Shown: piece after piece, positions 46,967 to 57,024 of the stretch
How positions within the stretch are numbered: position 1 is the stretch's first letter
How the letters are laid out: every line of letters starts with the position of its first letter
Assembly: GCF_041199995.1 (NCBI RefSeq)
Contig: NZ_CP165646.1
Coordinates: 620,001-684,000, forward strand
Reading direction: 5' to 3'
Source of the DNA: Leptotrichia sp. HSP-342
GTDB lineage: Bacteria > Fusobacteriota > Fusobacteriia > Fusobacteriales > Leptotrichiaceae
DNA: 64,000 nt
Translations under genes and position numbers: made by a program
Notes under the pieces: model-generated
The model's input: only the letters and a program-made list of their open reading frames with translations
The model's database searches: none
What the model was told of the DNA's origin: nothing

Positions 46967-49837
46967 ATGAAAATTACTTATAAAGGGATTGGCTCTGATT
47001 TAAAGAACATATTGTTTAAAGAGTTTGAAAAGAATGAAAATACGCTTTTTGTATTTGAAAATTCGGCTTCGTTTTTTGAGATAAAAAGGGAATTTTTACA
47101 GAATGAGGAAATGCAGCAGAAATTGGGAATTTTTCAGAATTTTAAGATGATGAATAGTTATGATTTTTATGAGAATGTTTTTGTTACTGATAAAATTGTG
47201 GTAAAAGAAGAGAAACAGGTTGTGCTGTTTTACAATGCTTTAACTGAAAAACTGAAAAAGGATATAAAGGTTAATAATTATTATGATATTATTGATGTTG
47301 CCTATAATTACTACAATTTATTTGTAGAATTGCAGGAATATAAAATTGATTTGGAAAAAATTGAGCTGGAGAAATGGCAAATTGAAACTTTTGGAACTTT
47401 GGTTGAGATTAATAATGAGATGAAAAAAGTTGTGCAGCAGAAAGGGCTTATTTTACCATATATGCTTAGAAATGTGGAAAATATTTCGGACAATTTTTTG
47501 AAAAAGTTTTCTAAAATTTGTTTTGTGAATAAAGTTAAAATTACTCCATTTGAAAAGGAGTTAATTGGAGAAATTGAAAATAGAGGAATTAATGTAGAAA
47601 ATATTTTGCAGCTTTCAAAAAATGATTTTAATGAGGAAAAATTGAAAATAAAGGACAGTTTTTCATTGCCATCGAAAGAGATATTTGATAAGAAAGATAT
47701 AAATGTGGAAATTCATGAATTTAGCAGTAAATTTGGAGAATTACTGGGATTAGTGAGAAAATTAGAAGAAGTTGAGAAAGAGAATAAAAGAGAGAACAAG
47801 AAAAATGGAAATTCAATTAGAAATTATAGAATTTTTGAGGCACAGGAAAATTCTCAAGAGGCGAAAAGCGATTATCATCTTTTGAAACAGAAAAAGATTT
47901 CTTCAAATTTAGAAATAACAATGAAAGACACGAAAATATATAAAATATTAAATTTAATTTACAATTTGCTAGATAACATGAAAGAAATTGATAGAAAAGA
48001 TAAGGGGAAATTATTTATATTTAAAACAAAAGATTTTTATGATGCATATAAATCTAATGACTTATTGAATATTTTTGATTTAGAAGAAAGCTATCATATT
48101 TTTCAGGATTTAGTTTCTAAAGATTACAAGTATATTTCAAAAGAGGAATTGGAAAAAATAAATAAGGAAAATTTGCAAAAATTAGAAAAAGAAATCCAAA
48201 ATGAAGAATTTAAGGATATATATAAACGAAGAATGTTGTCTATTGATAAAATTATAAAATTTGTTGAGGAATTGGAAAAAATATATGAGTATACGACATT
48301 AAAGGAATATAGCGATTATTTAGAAAATATTTATCTGAATAATGAAAAAAAAGTGAAAGAAGATAAAAATGTGAAAGATAAGTATTTTGAAGCTTTGTCA
48401 GAAATGATTGTATTGGAAGATTTTAGTTTTGATAATTTGTGGGATAAATTTTTTGATGAAAATATTTCGGCTAATTTGTTGAAATTATTTTTGAAATATT
48501 TGGATAAAAAATCGATTGGGTTGAATTTAGAGGAGAGTACGGAAGATGATTCGGAAAATAGTTTTTCAATAAATTCATTTGAAAATATTTCTGAAAATAC
48601 AAAAGAGAATATAATTATTTTGAATTTGCAGGATTCATTTCCCAAAGTAAAGATTCACAACTTTTTATTTTCAAAAATTCAACGTGCAAAAATGGGACTT
48701 CCAACAAGTGATGATAAAAAACTAATTGAGATGTTTAAAATTTATCAAAATATATTAAGTGCTAAAAATGTATATTTGGCTTATGTCAAGGATTTGGAGA
48801 ATAATATTGATTCAGCAAGTGTTATTGAGGAATTGAAGTTAAAGTATGGAATTGGGGTTGTAAAAGATGAAATAAGTGAAGCAGAAGAACTTTATTTTGT
48901 GAAAAAATATTTTCTAAAAAATAAAAAGGAAAAATGGGAGAAAAAGGAAATTGGAGAGTTTATTCCATCAAAATTAGAAAAAAATCTTGAGAAGATAAAT
49001 AATGAAAAATTGAGATTGGGATATTATTCGTTTAAGGATATGAAAGATTGCGAGTATGGATATTATTTGAAAAAATCAATTGGAGAACAGGAAGTTGAAG
49101 AGATTGAAGATGAAATAAATGTTAAGATATTTGGAATAATAATACATGCTTTTTATGAAAATGTTGTTATGAGAAATAAGACAGAGCTTGAAAATAAAAC
49201 TTTTAAAATTGATAGGGAACAGTTGTCAGAAATTTTGGAAAAAGTAATAAATTCATTTGATTATAAAGTTCCTAAAGAATATTTGGAGTTTTATAAAAAA
49301 GTTTCATTTGAGGAAATTTTAAATTCAGCTGAAAAATATTTTAACGAACTGATTAAGGAACTGGAAACAGAAAAAGATATTGAAATTTATTTTGAGGAGA
49401 GAATAAAATTATCTTCAGAGAAAGAGCTGTTTGAGAATGTATATATTAATGGTGTTACAGATTTACATATAAAAACAAGAGACAAGGATTATTTATTTGA
49501 CTATAAGACAGGAAAATTAAAAGATAAAAAAACAGGGTATAAAAATGACAAAGTTTATGGAGCGATGGAACAGCTGGATTATTATTCAATGATGCTTGAA
49601 AATGATTATGAGAAAAAAGTTGAGAAAATCGTTATTGATACTTGGGAAGGTAAGTTAGTGCCAGATGAGAGAACAGATGATAAGATATTAACAAAAGAAG
49701 ATGTTGGTGAAATAATTAGAAAATATCAGAATGAAGAATTTTATGATTTAGGTAATATTAAAAATCAAAGAAATTATCTCTACAGAGAATATGCGAATAT
49801 TTGCAGAGGAGAGGATGAATTAAGTGATGAAGAATAA
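46967..49837 (+). CDS. addB: AddB-like nuclease subunit of the AddAB complex
   Basis: A 956-residue protein with AGGAGGG before the ATG. The first ~650 residues resemble the inactivated helicase-like body of AddB. The C-terminal PD-(D/E)XK nuclease has IIHAFYENVV near residue 726, VTDLHIKTRDKDYLFDYKTGK near 830-850 (the D-Y-K part), and a final IKNQRNYLYREYANICRGED. A cysteine before (DCEYGYYLKK) and one after the nuclease could be what is left of the iron-sulphur ligands. It overlaps addA. The complex resects double-strand ends for RecA. Confidence 0.82.
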   Translation: MKITYKGIGSDLKNILFKEFEKNENTLFVFENSASFFEIKREFLQNEEMQQKLGIFQNFKMMNSYDFYENVFVTDKIVVKEEKQVVLFYNALTEKLKKDIKVNNYYDIIDVAYNYYNLFVELQEYKIDLEKIELEKWQIETFGTLVEINNEMKKVVQQKGLILPYMLRNVENISDNFLKKFSKICFVNKVKITPFEKELIGEIENRGINVENILQLSKNDFNEEKLKIKDSFSLPSKEIFDKKDINVEIHEFSSKFGELLGLVRKLEEVEKENKRENKKNGNSIRNYRIFEAQENSQEAKSDYHLLKQKKISSNLEITMKDTKIYKILNLIYNLLDNMKEIDRKDKGKLFIFKTKDFYDAYKSNDLLNIFDLEESYHIFQDLVSKDYKYISKEELEKINKENLQKLEKEIQNEEFKDIYKRRMLSIDKIIKFVEELEKIYEYTTLKEYSDYLENIYLNNEKKVKEDKNVKDKYFEALSEMIVLEDFSFDNLWDKFFDENISANLLKLFLKYLDKKSIGLNLEESTEDDSENSFSINSFENISENTKENIIILNLQDSFPKVKIHNFLFSKIQRAKMGLPTSDDKKLIEMFKIYQNILSAKNVYLAYVKDLENNIDSASVIEELKLKYGIGVVKDEISEAEELYFVKKYFLKNKKEKWEKKEIGEFIPSKLEKNLEKINNEKLRLGYYSFKDMKDCEYGYYLKKSIGEQEVEEIEDEINVKIFGIIIHAFYENVVMRNKTELENKTFKIDREQLSEILEKVINSFDYKVPKEYLEFYKKVSFEEILNSAEKYFNELIKELETEKDIEIYFEERIKLSSEKELFENVYINGVTDLHIKTRDKDYLFDYKTGKLKDKKTGYKNDKVYGAMEQLDYYSMMLENDYEKKVEKIVIDTWEGKLVPDERTDDKILTKEDVGEIIRKYQNEEFYDLGNIKNQRNYLYREYANICRGEDELSDEE

Positions 49838-52800
49838 TGTGATTTTAAAGGCTAGTGCGGGGACAGGGAAAACTTACAGATTGTCATTAGAATTTATAGC
49901 TAATTTGATACGGGGTGTCAATTATAAAAATATTATTGTGATGACTTTTACAAAAAAGGCTACGGCTGAAATTAAAGAGAGAATTTACGATTTTTTATAT
50001 CAAATTGCTTTTGATAAAGCAAATGGAGCAGAATTAGAAAAAAATTTAAAAGAAATTTATAAATTTGATAACTTGAATAAAAAGGAATTACAGAACATCT
50101 ATTTTGAAATGATAAAAAATAAAGAAGAAATTCGAATTTCCACAATTGATGGTTTTACTAACCAAATCTTTAAAAATACGATAGCACCCTATTTTAATAT
50201 TTATAATTATGAGATTTTAGAGAAGGAAACTGACGAATTTTATTCGAAAATTCTGATTAAGATTATTGAAAATAAAGATAATTTTGAAAATTTTAAATTT
50301 ATTTTTGATGAGAAAAAAGAGAAAAAAAATATAGGAGTCTATATAAAAATTATTGAAGAAATACTGACAATGCATCCAAAATTTATTTTGGCAGGGGACT
50401 TGAATAAAATAGAAGAAAATACAGAAAAAGTATCGTATAATTTTTTAAATAGTTTAGATGATATTGTAGAAACATTGGAAGAAGCATCTAATAAAAAAGA
50501 AAGTAAAAACATTTATAAAAAAGAATATGAAACTTTTTTTCTTGAATATACAAAAATTTTAAAAAATCAAGAGTTTAATGAAAATGAAAAATTAAAAGAA
50601 AAATTAGAATTGGTTCAACAAAATAAAGAACTATTAATAATGATTAAAGAGAACGAGACATATTGGAAAAAGACGGTTGTAAACGATACTAAAAAAGTAG
50701 ATATGTCAGCAGAGAGAGAAAGTGTTGAAAAAAGTAAAGAGCAACTTAAAGAAAGATTATCTAAATACATCTATTTGACAGAAGTACTGCCATTAGACAA
50801 AAAATTAAAAAATATCGCTCAAACGATATTTAATATCGCTCAAAAAATCAAAATTTCTTCAAAAAGATTTACTTACAATGATATTTTGGTATACACTTAT
50901 GAATTTATTTTCAATAAAGAACTAAAATTTGTGGAAAATGACAAAGTTACAGAAGAATTTCTTGAATTAATTGGTGGAAAAATAGATACGATTATGATTG
51001 ATGAGTTCCAAGATACGAGTATTTTGCAATGGAAAATTTTAAAGTTAATGTTAAATACTTCTGAAAATATTATTTGTGTTGGTGATGAGAAGCAAAGCAT
51101 TTATAATTGGCGTGGTGGAGAAAAGGAATTGTTTGAAAAATTAGAAACAATGCTTGAAGGAAATGTACAAAATTTGGATAAATCGTATAGAAGCTATAAA
51201 GAGATTATTGAAAATATCAATAAAATATTTAATGATTATGATGCCAAGTGGAATTATACAGATTCTGGCTATAGGGAAGATGAAGAGTATCAAAGAGGAT
51301 ATTTTGGATATTTTATTCAAAATACGAAGGAAGAAAAAGAGAGAATTTATACAAAAGTTATTGATATGATAAAAGAAGGTCAAATTAGAAATTTAGGGAA
51401 AAGTGCGATTATATGTCGTAAAAATGCTCATTTAAAAGAAATTGCATCAGTTCTGAATGAAGAAAAGATTCCATATACTCTTGAAAGTAAGGCAACGATT
51501 TTGGAGTATAAACCGATAATCCCGATGTATCAGTTAATTAAATTTTTTGCATTTGATAATTTTAAGTATTTGTTGGAATTTGTGAGAAGTGACTTAATTG
51601 GTGGATTAAATAGCCATGTAAAATATCTGTTAGAAAATAAAAATGAGATTATGAGGTATATTGCCGGAAATTCTAAAATAAAAAGCTTTGAAGAGTTTAT
51701 TAATATTCAAAAAGATGATGAGATAAAAGAAAAACTTTTAGAATATAAAAAAATTAATACTTTAGAAAGAAATGGACTGATTTTTGATGAAATTATCAAT
51801 AAAATTAAGGATTTGAAAGTCTTGTCAATAAACTTAAATGATAAATATCAAAAAGAAAATTTTTCAAGAAAACTTGTTGAGAAATTTGAAATAACAAAAT
51901 TTTATTCAACAAACAGTGATTTGAAAAACATTTTTATATTTTTTAACATTTTGAAAAAATACAGTAATTTATATGAATTTATAACATTTGTCGAAGAAGA
52001 AAAGGAAAATTTGAAACAGGTTAGCAGCAAAGATATAAATGCGATAAATTTGCTGACGATTCATGCTTCAAAAGGATTAGAGTTTGATACGGTATTTTAT
52101 TATAAAAGAGAAACAAATAAGGGGCGTACAGATAAAGATAATTTTAAAAGCTATTTAGATTTTGATGAAAAATTTAATATTGTAAAAAAATTTATTGTGC
52201 TTTTTACAGATTATAATAAAAAAATGTTTGAGAATGAATTGAGTGAAATGAGAGATAAAAATTCTCAAAAAGAAATGATGGAAGAAATTAACAATGATTA
52301 TGTTGCATTGACTCGTGCTAAAAAAAATCTGATATTATTGTTTGACGCTGAAATAACAAAAGACAAACGATATGCTGATTCTTTAGTGAAAAGAGTGGTT
52401 GATGTTTATGAAGATGAAAACAGATATGAAATAGGCGAAATTATAGAATCAGAAATTCCAGAAGAAATTACAGATACTTCGGATGTAAAAGTGAGCAATA
52501 ATTTATTTGAAACGTATTTTGATGATGATAAATTTGTTGTAAAAAAATCTTCAAATACATTGGAAAATGAGTTTAAACGTAAAAAAGGGCTTGCAATGCA
52601 TTACTATTTTGAACATATTTCAAATAATCTGGAAAATGATAAATTAATTGCAAAATCTGCACTTTTGAGCCGATATGGAAATATGCTTGGGAAAAAGATT
52701 GTAGAAGAATTAATTGTCCGAATGGAAAAATTTATTGAAAAAAACAGCGATATTTATAATGAGAAATACAAAGTTTATACAGAATTTGAAATTTATGATT

Positions 52801-52997
52801 CTGAAGGAAGAAAGCGTATCATTGATAGAATTAACATTGATGAGGAAAATAAGAAAATTTATATTTATGACTACAAGACTGGATTTGAGCCTGAAACGAA
52901 TGAGAAATATCAGGAACAGATTAATGAATATAGAGATATTTTAAGCAAAAAAGTTTCAGCAGATTATGAAATTGATATCCAATTATTAGAAGTTTAG
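49827..52997 (+). CDS. addA: AddA helicase-nuclease subunit
   Basis: A 1056-residue UvrD-family protein. Walker A LKASAGTGKTYRLSLEF at residues 6-22, Walker B TIMIDEFQDTSILQW near 388, VGDEKQSIYNWRGGEKE near 418, LTIHASKGLEFDTVFYYK near 748, and VALTRAKKNLILLF near 830. The C-terminal nuclease has IYIYDYKTGFEPE near residue 1015. Overlap with addB and shared direction show one operon, as in Bacillus. An upstream in-frame GTG at 49824 is an alternative start. Confidence 0.9.
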   Translation: MKNNVILKASAGTGKTYRLSLEFIANLIRGVNYKNIIVMTFTKKATAEIKERIYDFLYQIAFDKANGAELEKNLKEIYKFDNLNKKELQNIYFEMIKNKEEIRISTIDGFTNQIFKNTIAPYFNIYNYEILEKETDEFYSKILIKIIENKDNFENFKFIFDEKKEKKNIGVYIKIIEEILTMHPKFILAGDLNKIEENTEKVSYNFLNSLDDIVETLEEASNKKESKNIYKKEYETFFLEYTKILKNQEFNENEKLKEKLELVQQNKELLIMIKENETYWKKTVVNDTKKVDMSAERESVEKSKEQLKERLSKYIYLTEVLPLDKKLKNIAQTIFNIAQKIKISSKRFTYNDILVYTYEFIFNKELKFVENDKVTEEFLELIGGKIDTIMIDEFQDTSILQWKILKLMLNTSENIICVGDEKQSIYNWRGGEKELFEKLETMLEGNVQNLDKSYRSYKEIIENINKIFNDYDAKWNYTDSGYREDEEYQRGYFGYFIQNTKEEKERIYTKVIDMIKEGQIRNLGKSAIICRKNAHLKEIASVLNEEKIPYTLESKATILEYKPIIPMYQLIKFFAFDNFKYLLEFVRSDLIGGLNSHVKYLLENKNEIMRYIAGNSKIKSFEEFINIQKDDEIKEKLLEYKKINTLERNGLIFDEIINKIKDLKVLSINLNDKYQKENFSRKLVEKFEITKFYSTNSDLKNIFIFFNILKKYSNLYEFITFVEEEKENLKQVSSKDINAINLLTIHASKGLEFDTVFYYKRETNKGRTDKDNFKSYLDFDEKFNIVKKFIVLFTDYNKKMFENELSEMRDKNSQKEMMEEINNDYVALTRAKKNLILLFDAEITKDKRYADSLVKRVVDVYEDENRYEIGEIIESEIPEEITDTSDVKVSNNLFETYFDDDKFVVKKSSNTLENEFKRKKGLAMHYYFEHISNNLENDKLIAKSALLSRYGNMLGKKIVEELIVRMEKFIEKNSDIYNEKYKVYTEFEIYDSEGRKRIIDRINIDEENKKIYIYDYKTGFEPETNEKYQEQINEYRDILSKKVSADYEIDIQLLEV

Positions 52998-53089
52998 GGA
53001 ATTTTTGAAAAAAACGAATTTTTCTATTTCAAAAATAAGATTAATAGGTTATAATAATATGAAATGATTAAAATTTAGGAGGAAAAAAT

Positions 53090-54010
53090 ATGTCAATATT
53101 AGTTTTTGGACACAAAAATCCAGATACAGATACAATTTGTTCAGCGATTGCTTATGCGGAACTGAAAAATAAATTGGGAAAAGATGTTAAGGCTGCAAGA
53201 CTTGGAGAAATTAATGAAGAAACCAAGTATGCCTTGAACTATTTTAAAGTTGAAAAGCCTGAATTAGTGGAAAATGTGGCTGGAAAAGAAATAATACTGG
53301 TGGATCACAATGAGAGAACTCAAACTGCTGAAGGATTTGAAGAAGCAAAAGTTCTGGAACTAATTGATCATCACAGAATTTCAAACATTAACGTAGATGA
53401 GCCTTTATATGCAAGATTAGAGCCTGTTGGATGTACTGCGACAATTATTTTAAAATTATTTAAGGAAAATAATCTTGTACCAAGCAAGGAAACGGCAGGA
53501 CTTATGTTAAGTGCTATTATTTCAGATACATTATTGTTCAAATCTCCAACTTGCACAGAATGTGATGTAAAGGCTGGTAAGGAACTGTCTGAAATCGCTG
53601 GAGTAAATACGGATGAGTATGGTCTTGAAATGTTAAAAGCTGGAACTGCACTTGGAGATAAATCTGAAGCAGAACTGTTAAATATGGATATGAAAATCTT
53701 TGAAATTGATGGTTCAAAAATTGGTGTTGCACAAGTTAATACTGTAAATGAAGCAGAAGTTTTGGAAAGAAAAGAAAAATTACTTGCTGAAATTGATAAT
53801 ATCATTGCAAAAGAAGGATTAAAATTCTTTATGTTTGCAATCACAAATATTTTATCAAATGATTCTGTGGCTCTAGTTTCAGGAGATGGAAATGATATTA
53901 TCGAAAAAGCGTTTGGAGAAAAAGTTGACAGCAACTTAGTAACTTTGAAAGGTGTAGTTTCAAGAAAGAAACAAATTATTCCGCCATTGACAAAAGCGAT
54001 TCAAGGATAA
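53090..54010 (+). CDS. ppaC: manganese-dependent inorganic pyrophosphatase
   Basis: A 306-residue DHH-family enzyme. FGHKNPDTDTICSAIAYAEL at residues 6-25 holds the first His and Asp metal ligands. IILVDHNERTQ and LELIDHHRISN supply the DH and DHH motifs, and VVSRKKQIIPPL near the C-terminus carries the substrate-binding SRKKQ. It hydrolyses pyrophosphate in the cytoplasm. It has AGGAGG and a TATAAT box at 53050. Confidence 0.93.
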   Translation: MSILVFGHKNPDTDTICSAIAYAELKNKLGKDVKAARLGEINEETKYALNYFKVEKPELVENVAGKEIILVDHNERTQTAEGFEEAKVLELIDHHRISNINVDEPLYARLEPVGCTATIILKLFKENNLVPSKETAGLMLSAIISDTLLFKSPTCTECDVKAGKELSEIAGVNTDEYGLEMLKAGTALGDKSEAELLNMDMKIFEIDGSKIGVAQVNTVNEAEVLERKEKLLAEIDNIIAKEGLKFFMFAITNILSNDSVALVSGDGNDIIEKAFGEKVDSNLVTLKGVVSRKKQIIPPLTKAIQG

Positions 54011-54042
54011 ATTTATAAAAATAAAAAATAAGGATTTTAAAA

Positions 54043-54402
54043 ATGGCAATAGTAAAATTTAAAAAAAGAGAAGAATTAAAAATATTATTTGCAATAAAGC
54101 TGCCTACAATAATTTCTGAACTTTATAAGGAAGTTAGAAGCAAAAAGACAGCGAATGAAATAATAAGAAATTCTCTTAATATGAAAAAAAATAGGGTAAT
54201 TAATACATTGGAACTGGTAGATGGATTTGGAAATCAGTTTTCTGTCCTTGTAATTTATGATAATATTATGGAAGAAAAGGAGCTTCTGAAATATAATTTG
54301 GAAATTGAGGATATAGATTTCAGAATTTTGGAATTTGATTTCAATGGTAAAATGGAAATTGAAGAAATGATAGGGCATGTGAAGAGGCTGTACAGCAACT
54401 AG
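54043..54402 (+). CDS. hypothetical protein
   Basis: A 119-residue protein (start MAIVKFKKREELKILFA) 33 bases after ppaC, alpha/beta, with no signal or membrane segment. No family recognised. It is probably co-transcribed with ppaC. Confidence 0.65.
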   Translation: MAIVKFKKREELKILFAIKLPTIISELYKEVRSKKTANEIIRNSLNMKKNRVINTLELVDGFGNQFSVLVIYDNIMEEKELLKYNLEIEDIDFRILEFDFNGKMEIEEMIGHVKRLYSN

Positions 54403-54457
54403 CTGTTTTTTATGGGAAAATGTGCAGTAACTATGCTTAAAATAGCGAGGAAAGTTT

Positions 54458-55102
54458 ATGAAGAAGAAAATAACGATATTGGCTGGCATACTGATGATTT
54501 TACTAGTAGGAATTGCAGGTGCAGAGGAAAAGAAGGCAAACAAGTCGAGAGAAAACAAAAAATTCGAAAAAGCCATGAGAAGTTTTGAAATGGAAGCGGT
54601 TATTATGACAACGAAGGGAAATATATCTTTTTACCTATATCCCGAAGCCGCTCCTAAAAATGTGGCAAATTTTGTTTTTCTAGCGAAAAATAACTTTTAT
54701 AATGGACTCACTTTTCATAGAATTATTCCAAATGGACTGATTCAGGGAGGAGATTCTGTGGGAGATGGAACGGGAACAACTGGCTATTATTTGAAAGATG
54801 AGTTTACAGACTGGCTAACATTTGCACATGAAGGAATGCTTGCTTTTGCAAATTCGGGGCCTGATACGAACAGTAGCCAGTTTTTCATAACGATGAGTCC
54901 AATGACTAATCTTAATAAAAAGCATACTATTATTGGAGGAACAAAAACTCGTGAAGATCTGGGCGTGTTAAGAACATTGAGACAGGATGACAAGATATTG
55001 AATATTGATATAAAAGGTAAAAAAATTGATAAATTTCTGGATTATTTTCCTGAGGAAGTTAGTGAATGGGAAAGTAAGCTTGTGAAACCTGCAAAACGTT
55101 AA
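54458..55102 (+). CDS. secreted cyclophilin-type peptidyl-prolyl isomerase
   Basis: A 214-residue protein with a signal peptide (MKKKITILAGILMILLVGIAGA). The cyclophilin core is clear: APKNVANFVFLAKNNFYNGL, TFHRIIPNGLIQGGD, GTGTTGYYLKDEF, LAFANSGPDTNSSQFFIT. It accelerates proline isomerisation in periplasmic protein folding. Confidence 0.9.
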   Translation: MKKKITILAGILMILLVGIAGAEEKKANKSRENKKFEKAMRSFEMEAVIMTTKGNISFYLYPEAAPKNVANFVFLAKNNFYNGLTFHRIIPNGLIQGGDSVGDGTGTTGYYLKDEFTDWLTFAHEGMLAFANSGPDTNSSQFFITMSPMTNLNKKHTIIGGTKTREDLGVLRTLRQDDKILNIDIKGKKIDKFLDYFPEEVSEWESKLVKPAKR

Positions 55103-55110
55103 AGAATAAA

Positions 55111-55142
55111 AGCTCCTGATTAACATTTAGGAGTTTTTCTTT
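55111..55142 (+). terminator. terminator after the cyclophilin gene
   Basis: CTCCT pairs with AGGAG across GATTAACATTT, followed by a T-rich run. Confidence 0.65.
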
Positions 55143-55240
55143 TGAGTATATTTAAATTTAATTTAGATTTGTCGTTGCTGTTCACAAGTAGTAGTAAAAG
55201 TGATATAATAATAACAAATAGATAATGGAATGGGGGAAAA

Positions 55241-56032
55241 ATGCATAGGGAATTTGCAGAAATTTACGATACTTTTATGAAATATGTAAATTATGATGTA
55301 TGGTATAAATTTTTAAGAATGTTTATTGAGAAAAAAGGAGCAGTTCTTGATTTAGGATGTGGAACAGGGGAATTTGTCTGGAGATTTCTTAGGGATGGAT
55401 TTCCTGTAATCGGAGTGGATTTATCTGAAAAAATGCTAGATATTTCAGAAAAAAAACTGGTTGGAAAAAACTTAACAGATAGCAGTTATAAGCTGATAAA
55501 GGATAATATTATAAATTATGAAAATAAGACAGTATTTTACAAAAGTTTGGATGTTAGTGAAAATGAGAAAATTAGTGAAAATTATGATGAAATACATCCA
55601 GTTGACTATATTATCTGTAATTTTGACACGGTAAATTATTTAAAAAATGAAAAAGATTTCTTTAAATTTATTAAAAAATGTGAAAAAAATCTGAAAAAAG
55701 GTGGATATTTAATTTTTGATGTTGTAACAGAGGATATTTTTGAGGAAATATTTGAAAACGACATATTTCTAGATGAAGAACCTGAATACACAAGTATTTG
55801 GCGGCATGAGAAAATAAGTAAGAAAAAACATATCGTGGAGATTGATTTGTTTATTCGTGAGAATGAAAATGATAATTTATTCAGGAAATATAATGAAATT
55901 CAGGAAAAATTCATCTATGATCCTGAATGGATTGTGGAAATTGTTCAGAACAAAGGGTTTGAAGTATTTGATACAGCTTCTAATCCTGAATTTGGAGAAA
56001 GCAGAATATTTTTTGTATTAAAAAAATTGTAG
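55241..56032 (+). CDS. class I SAM-dependent methyltransferase
   Basis: A 263-residue protein. Motif I is GAVLDLGCGTGEFVWRFL near residues 34-51, followed by VIGVDLSEKMLDISEKK, then DYIICNFDTVNYL and KCEKNLKKGGYLIFDV. The pattern matches small-molecule type class I methyltransferases. Substrate unknown. GGGG precedes the ATG, and a TATAAT box lies at 55203. Confidence 0.8.
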   Translation: MHREFAEIYDTFMKYVNYDVWYKFLRMFIEKKGAVLDLGCGTGEFVWRFLRDGFPVIGVDLSEKMLDISEKKLVGKNLTDSSYKLIKDNIINYENKTVFYKSLDVSENEKISENYDEIHPVDYIICNFDTVNYLKNEKDFFKFIKKCEKNLKKGGYLIFDVVTEDIFEEIFENDIFLDEEPEYTSIWRHEKISKKKHIVEIDLFIRENENDNLFRKYNEIQEKFIYDPEWIVEIVQNKGFEVFDTASNPEFGESRIFFVLKKL

Positions 56033-56130
56033 TTTTTAAATACTTGAACTTTTTGATATTACGCTGAAAAATTAAGAAATACGAGGGGAATAGTTGTAAT
56101 TTTACTAAAAAATAAGAAGGAAGTAATTTT

Positions 56131-56472
56131 ATGGAATTTGAAAATGAAAATGAAATTTTAGAAAAAAATAACTTGACTGAAGAGGAAAAACGAAAACAAA
56201 GGATCTTTGAGATTGAAAAGAAGTTGGGAAGGCATAATAATGAGAAGGAAATGAAAAATAGAAGAAATAATAAAATAATGAAATATTTTGCACTTGCTAC
56301 AAATATGGTGTATATTTTGTCCTTGCCAATTCTTCTTATGCTTGGACTTTATATGCTTCTAAAAAAATATCTGTTTAAGACGGATCAGCCTCTTGTTCTT
56401 GTCATTTTTCTTGTAATTGGGGCAGTATCAGGCTACTGGTCGCTCATAAAGCAGGTAAACAACATAAAATAA
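56131..56472 (+). CDS. AtpZ-like membrane protein
   Basis: A 113-residue protein: a charged cytoplasmic N-terminus (residues 1-50), then two hydrophobic segments (about 53-75 and 85-105) with the GYWSLIKQV end typical of AtpZ-like proteins. It is paired with the AtpI-like gene that follows, although no ATP synthase genes lie within the window. AtpI/AtpZ proteins help assemble the ATP synthase c-ring. Confidence 0.6.
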   Translation: MEFENENEILEKNNLTEEEKRKQRIFEIEKKLGRHNNEKEMKNRRNNKIMKYFALATNMVYILSLPILLMLGLYMLLKKYLFKTDQPLVLVIFLVIGAVSGYWSLIKQVNNIK

Positions 56473-56512
56473 TATTGGATTTAGATGTTAATTGTAGAGA
56501 AAGGCAGGGGAA

Positions 56513-56914
56513 ATGCTGGAAAGAATGCCAAAAAATATAAAAAAGGTATATACTGTTTCGATTTTTATTATGATATTTCTTGTTATTATGGGAATATTTC
56601 TTAATTGTGTGGAACTTTATTTTGGATATTTAGTCGGAGCCATTATTTCTCTAATAAATATAAATTTACTTGTAAATGGAGTGCATAAAATTCTCTATTT
56701 CCAAAATAATCCAAAGTTTAGGGGAAATTTTGAATATTTAAAACGAATGGCTATATTTTGCCTTGGAATGTTTATTGTTGGGAAAGTTAGTCAAAAATAT
56801 TTTGAAAGTCATGTTTTAACAAATATTGCAGCAACAGGAGCTGGAGCATTAAATTTTAAAATTGCATATTTATTGTGTCATTTTAAAGAAAAACTTTTTT
56901 TCAGTAAAAAATAG
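56513..56914 (+). CDS. AtpI-like membrane protein (ATP synthase subunit I)
   Basis: A 133-residue protein with hydrophobic segments near residues 12-30, 37-52, 78-93 and 104-120. The order and the GYLVGAIISLININLL segment resemble ATP_synt_I (PF03899). It starts 40 bases after the AtpZ-like gene. Call based on topology and pairing. Confidence 0.6.
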   Translation: MLERMPKNIKKVYTVSIFIMIFLVIMGIFLNCVELYFGYLVGAIISLININLLVNGVHKILYFQNNPKFRGNFEYLKRMAIFCLGMFIVGKVSQKYFESHVLTNIAATGAGALNFKIAYLLCHFKEKLFFSKK

Positions 56915-57024
56915 TAATTAAAAATTATTTAAAATAAATTTAGTATTAAACTTGAAAAATGAAAAAAGTGTAGTATAATTAGAATGAAAATATTTACTAA
57001 AAAAAATTGAAAAGAGGTAAAAAA

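Noticed and set aside
53371-53934. 187-codon minus-strand frame opposite ppaC
   Set aside because: Shadow of a well-conserved enzyme gene.
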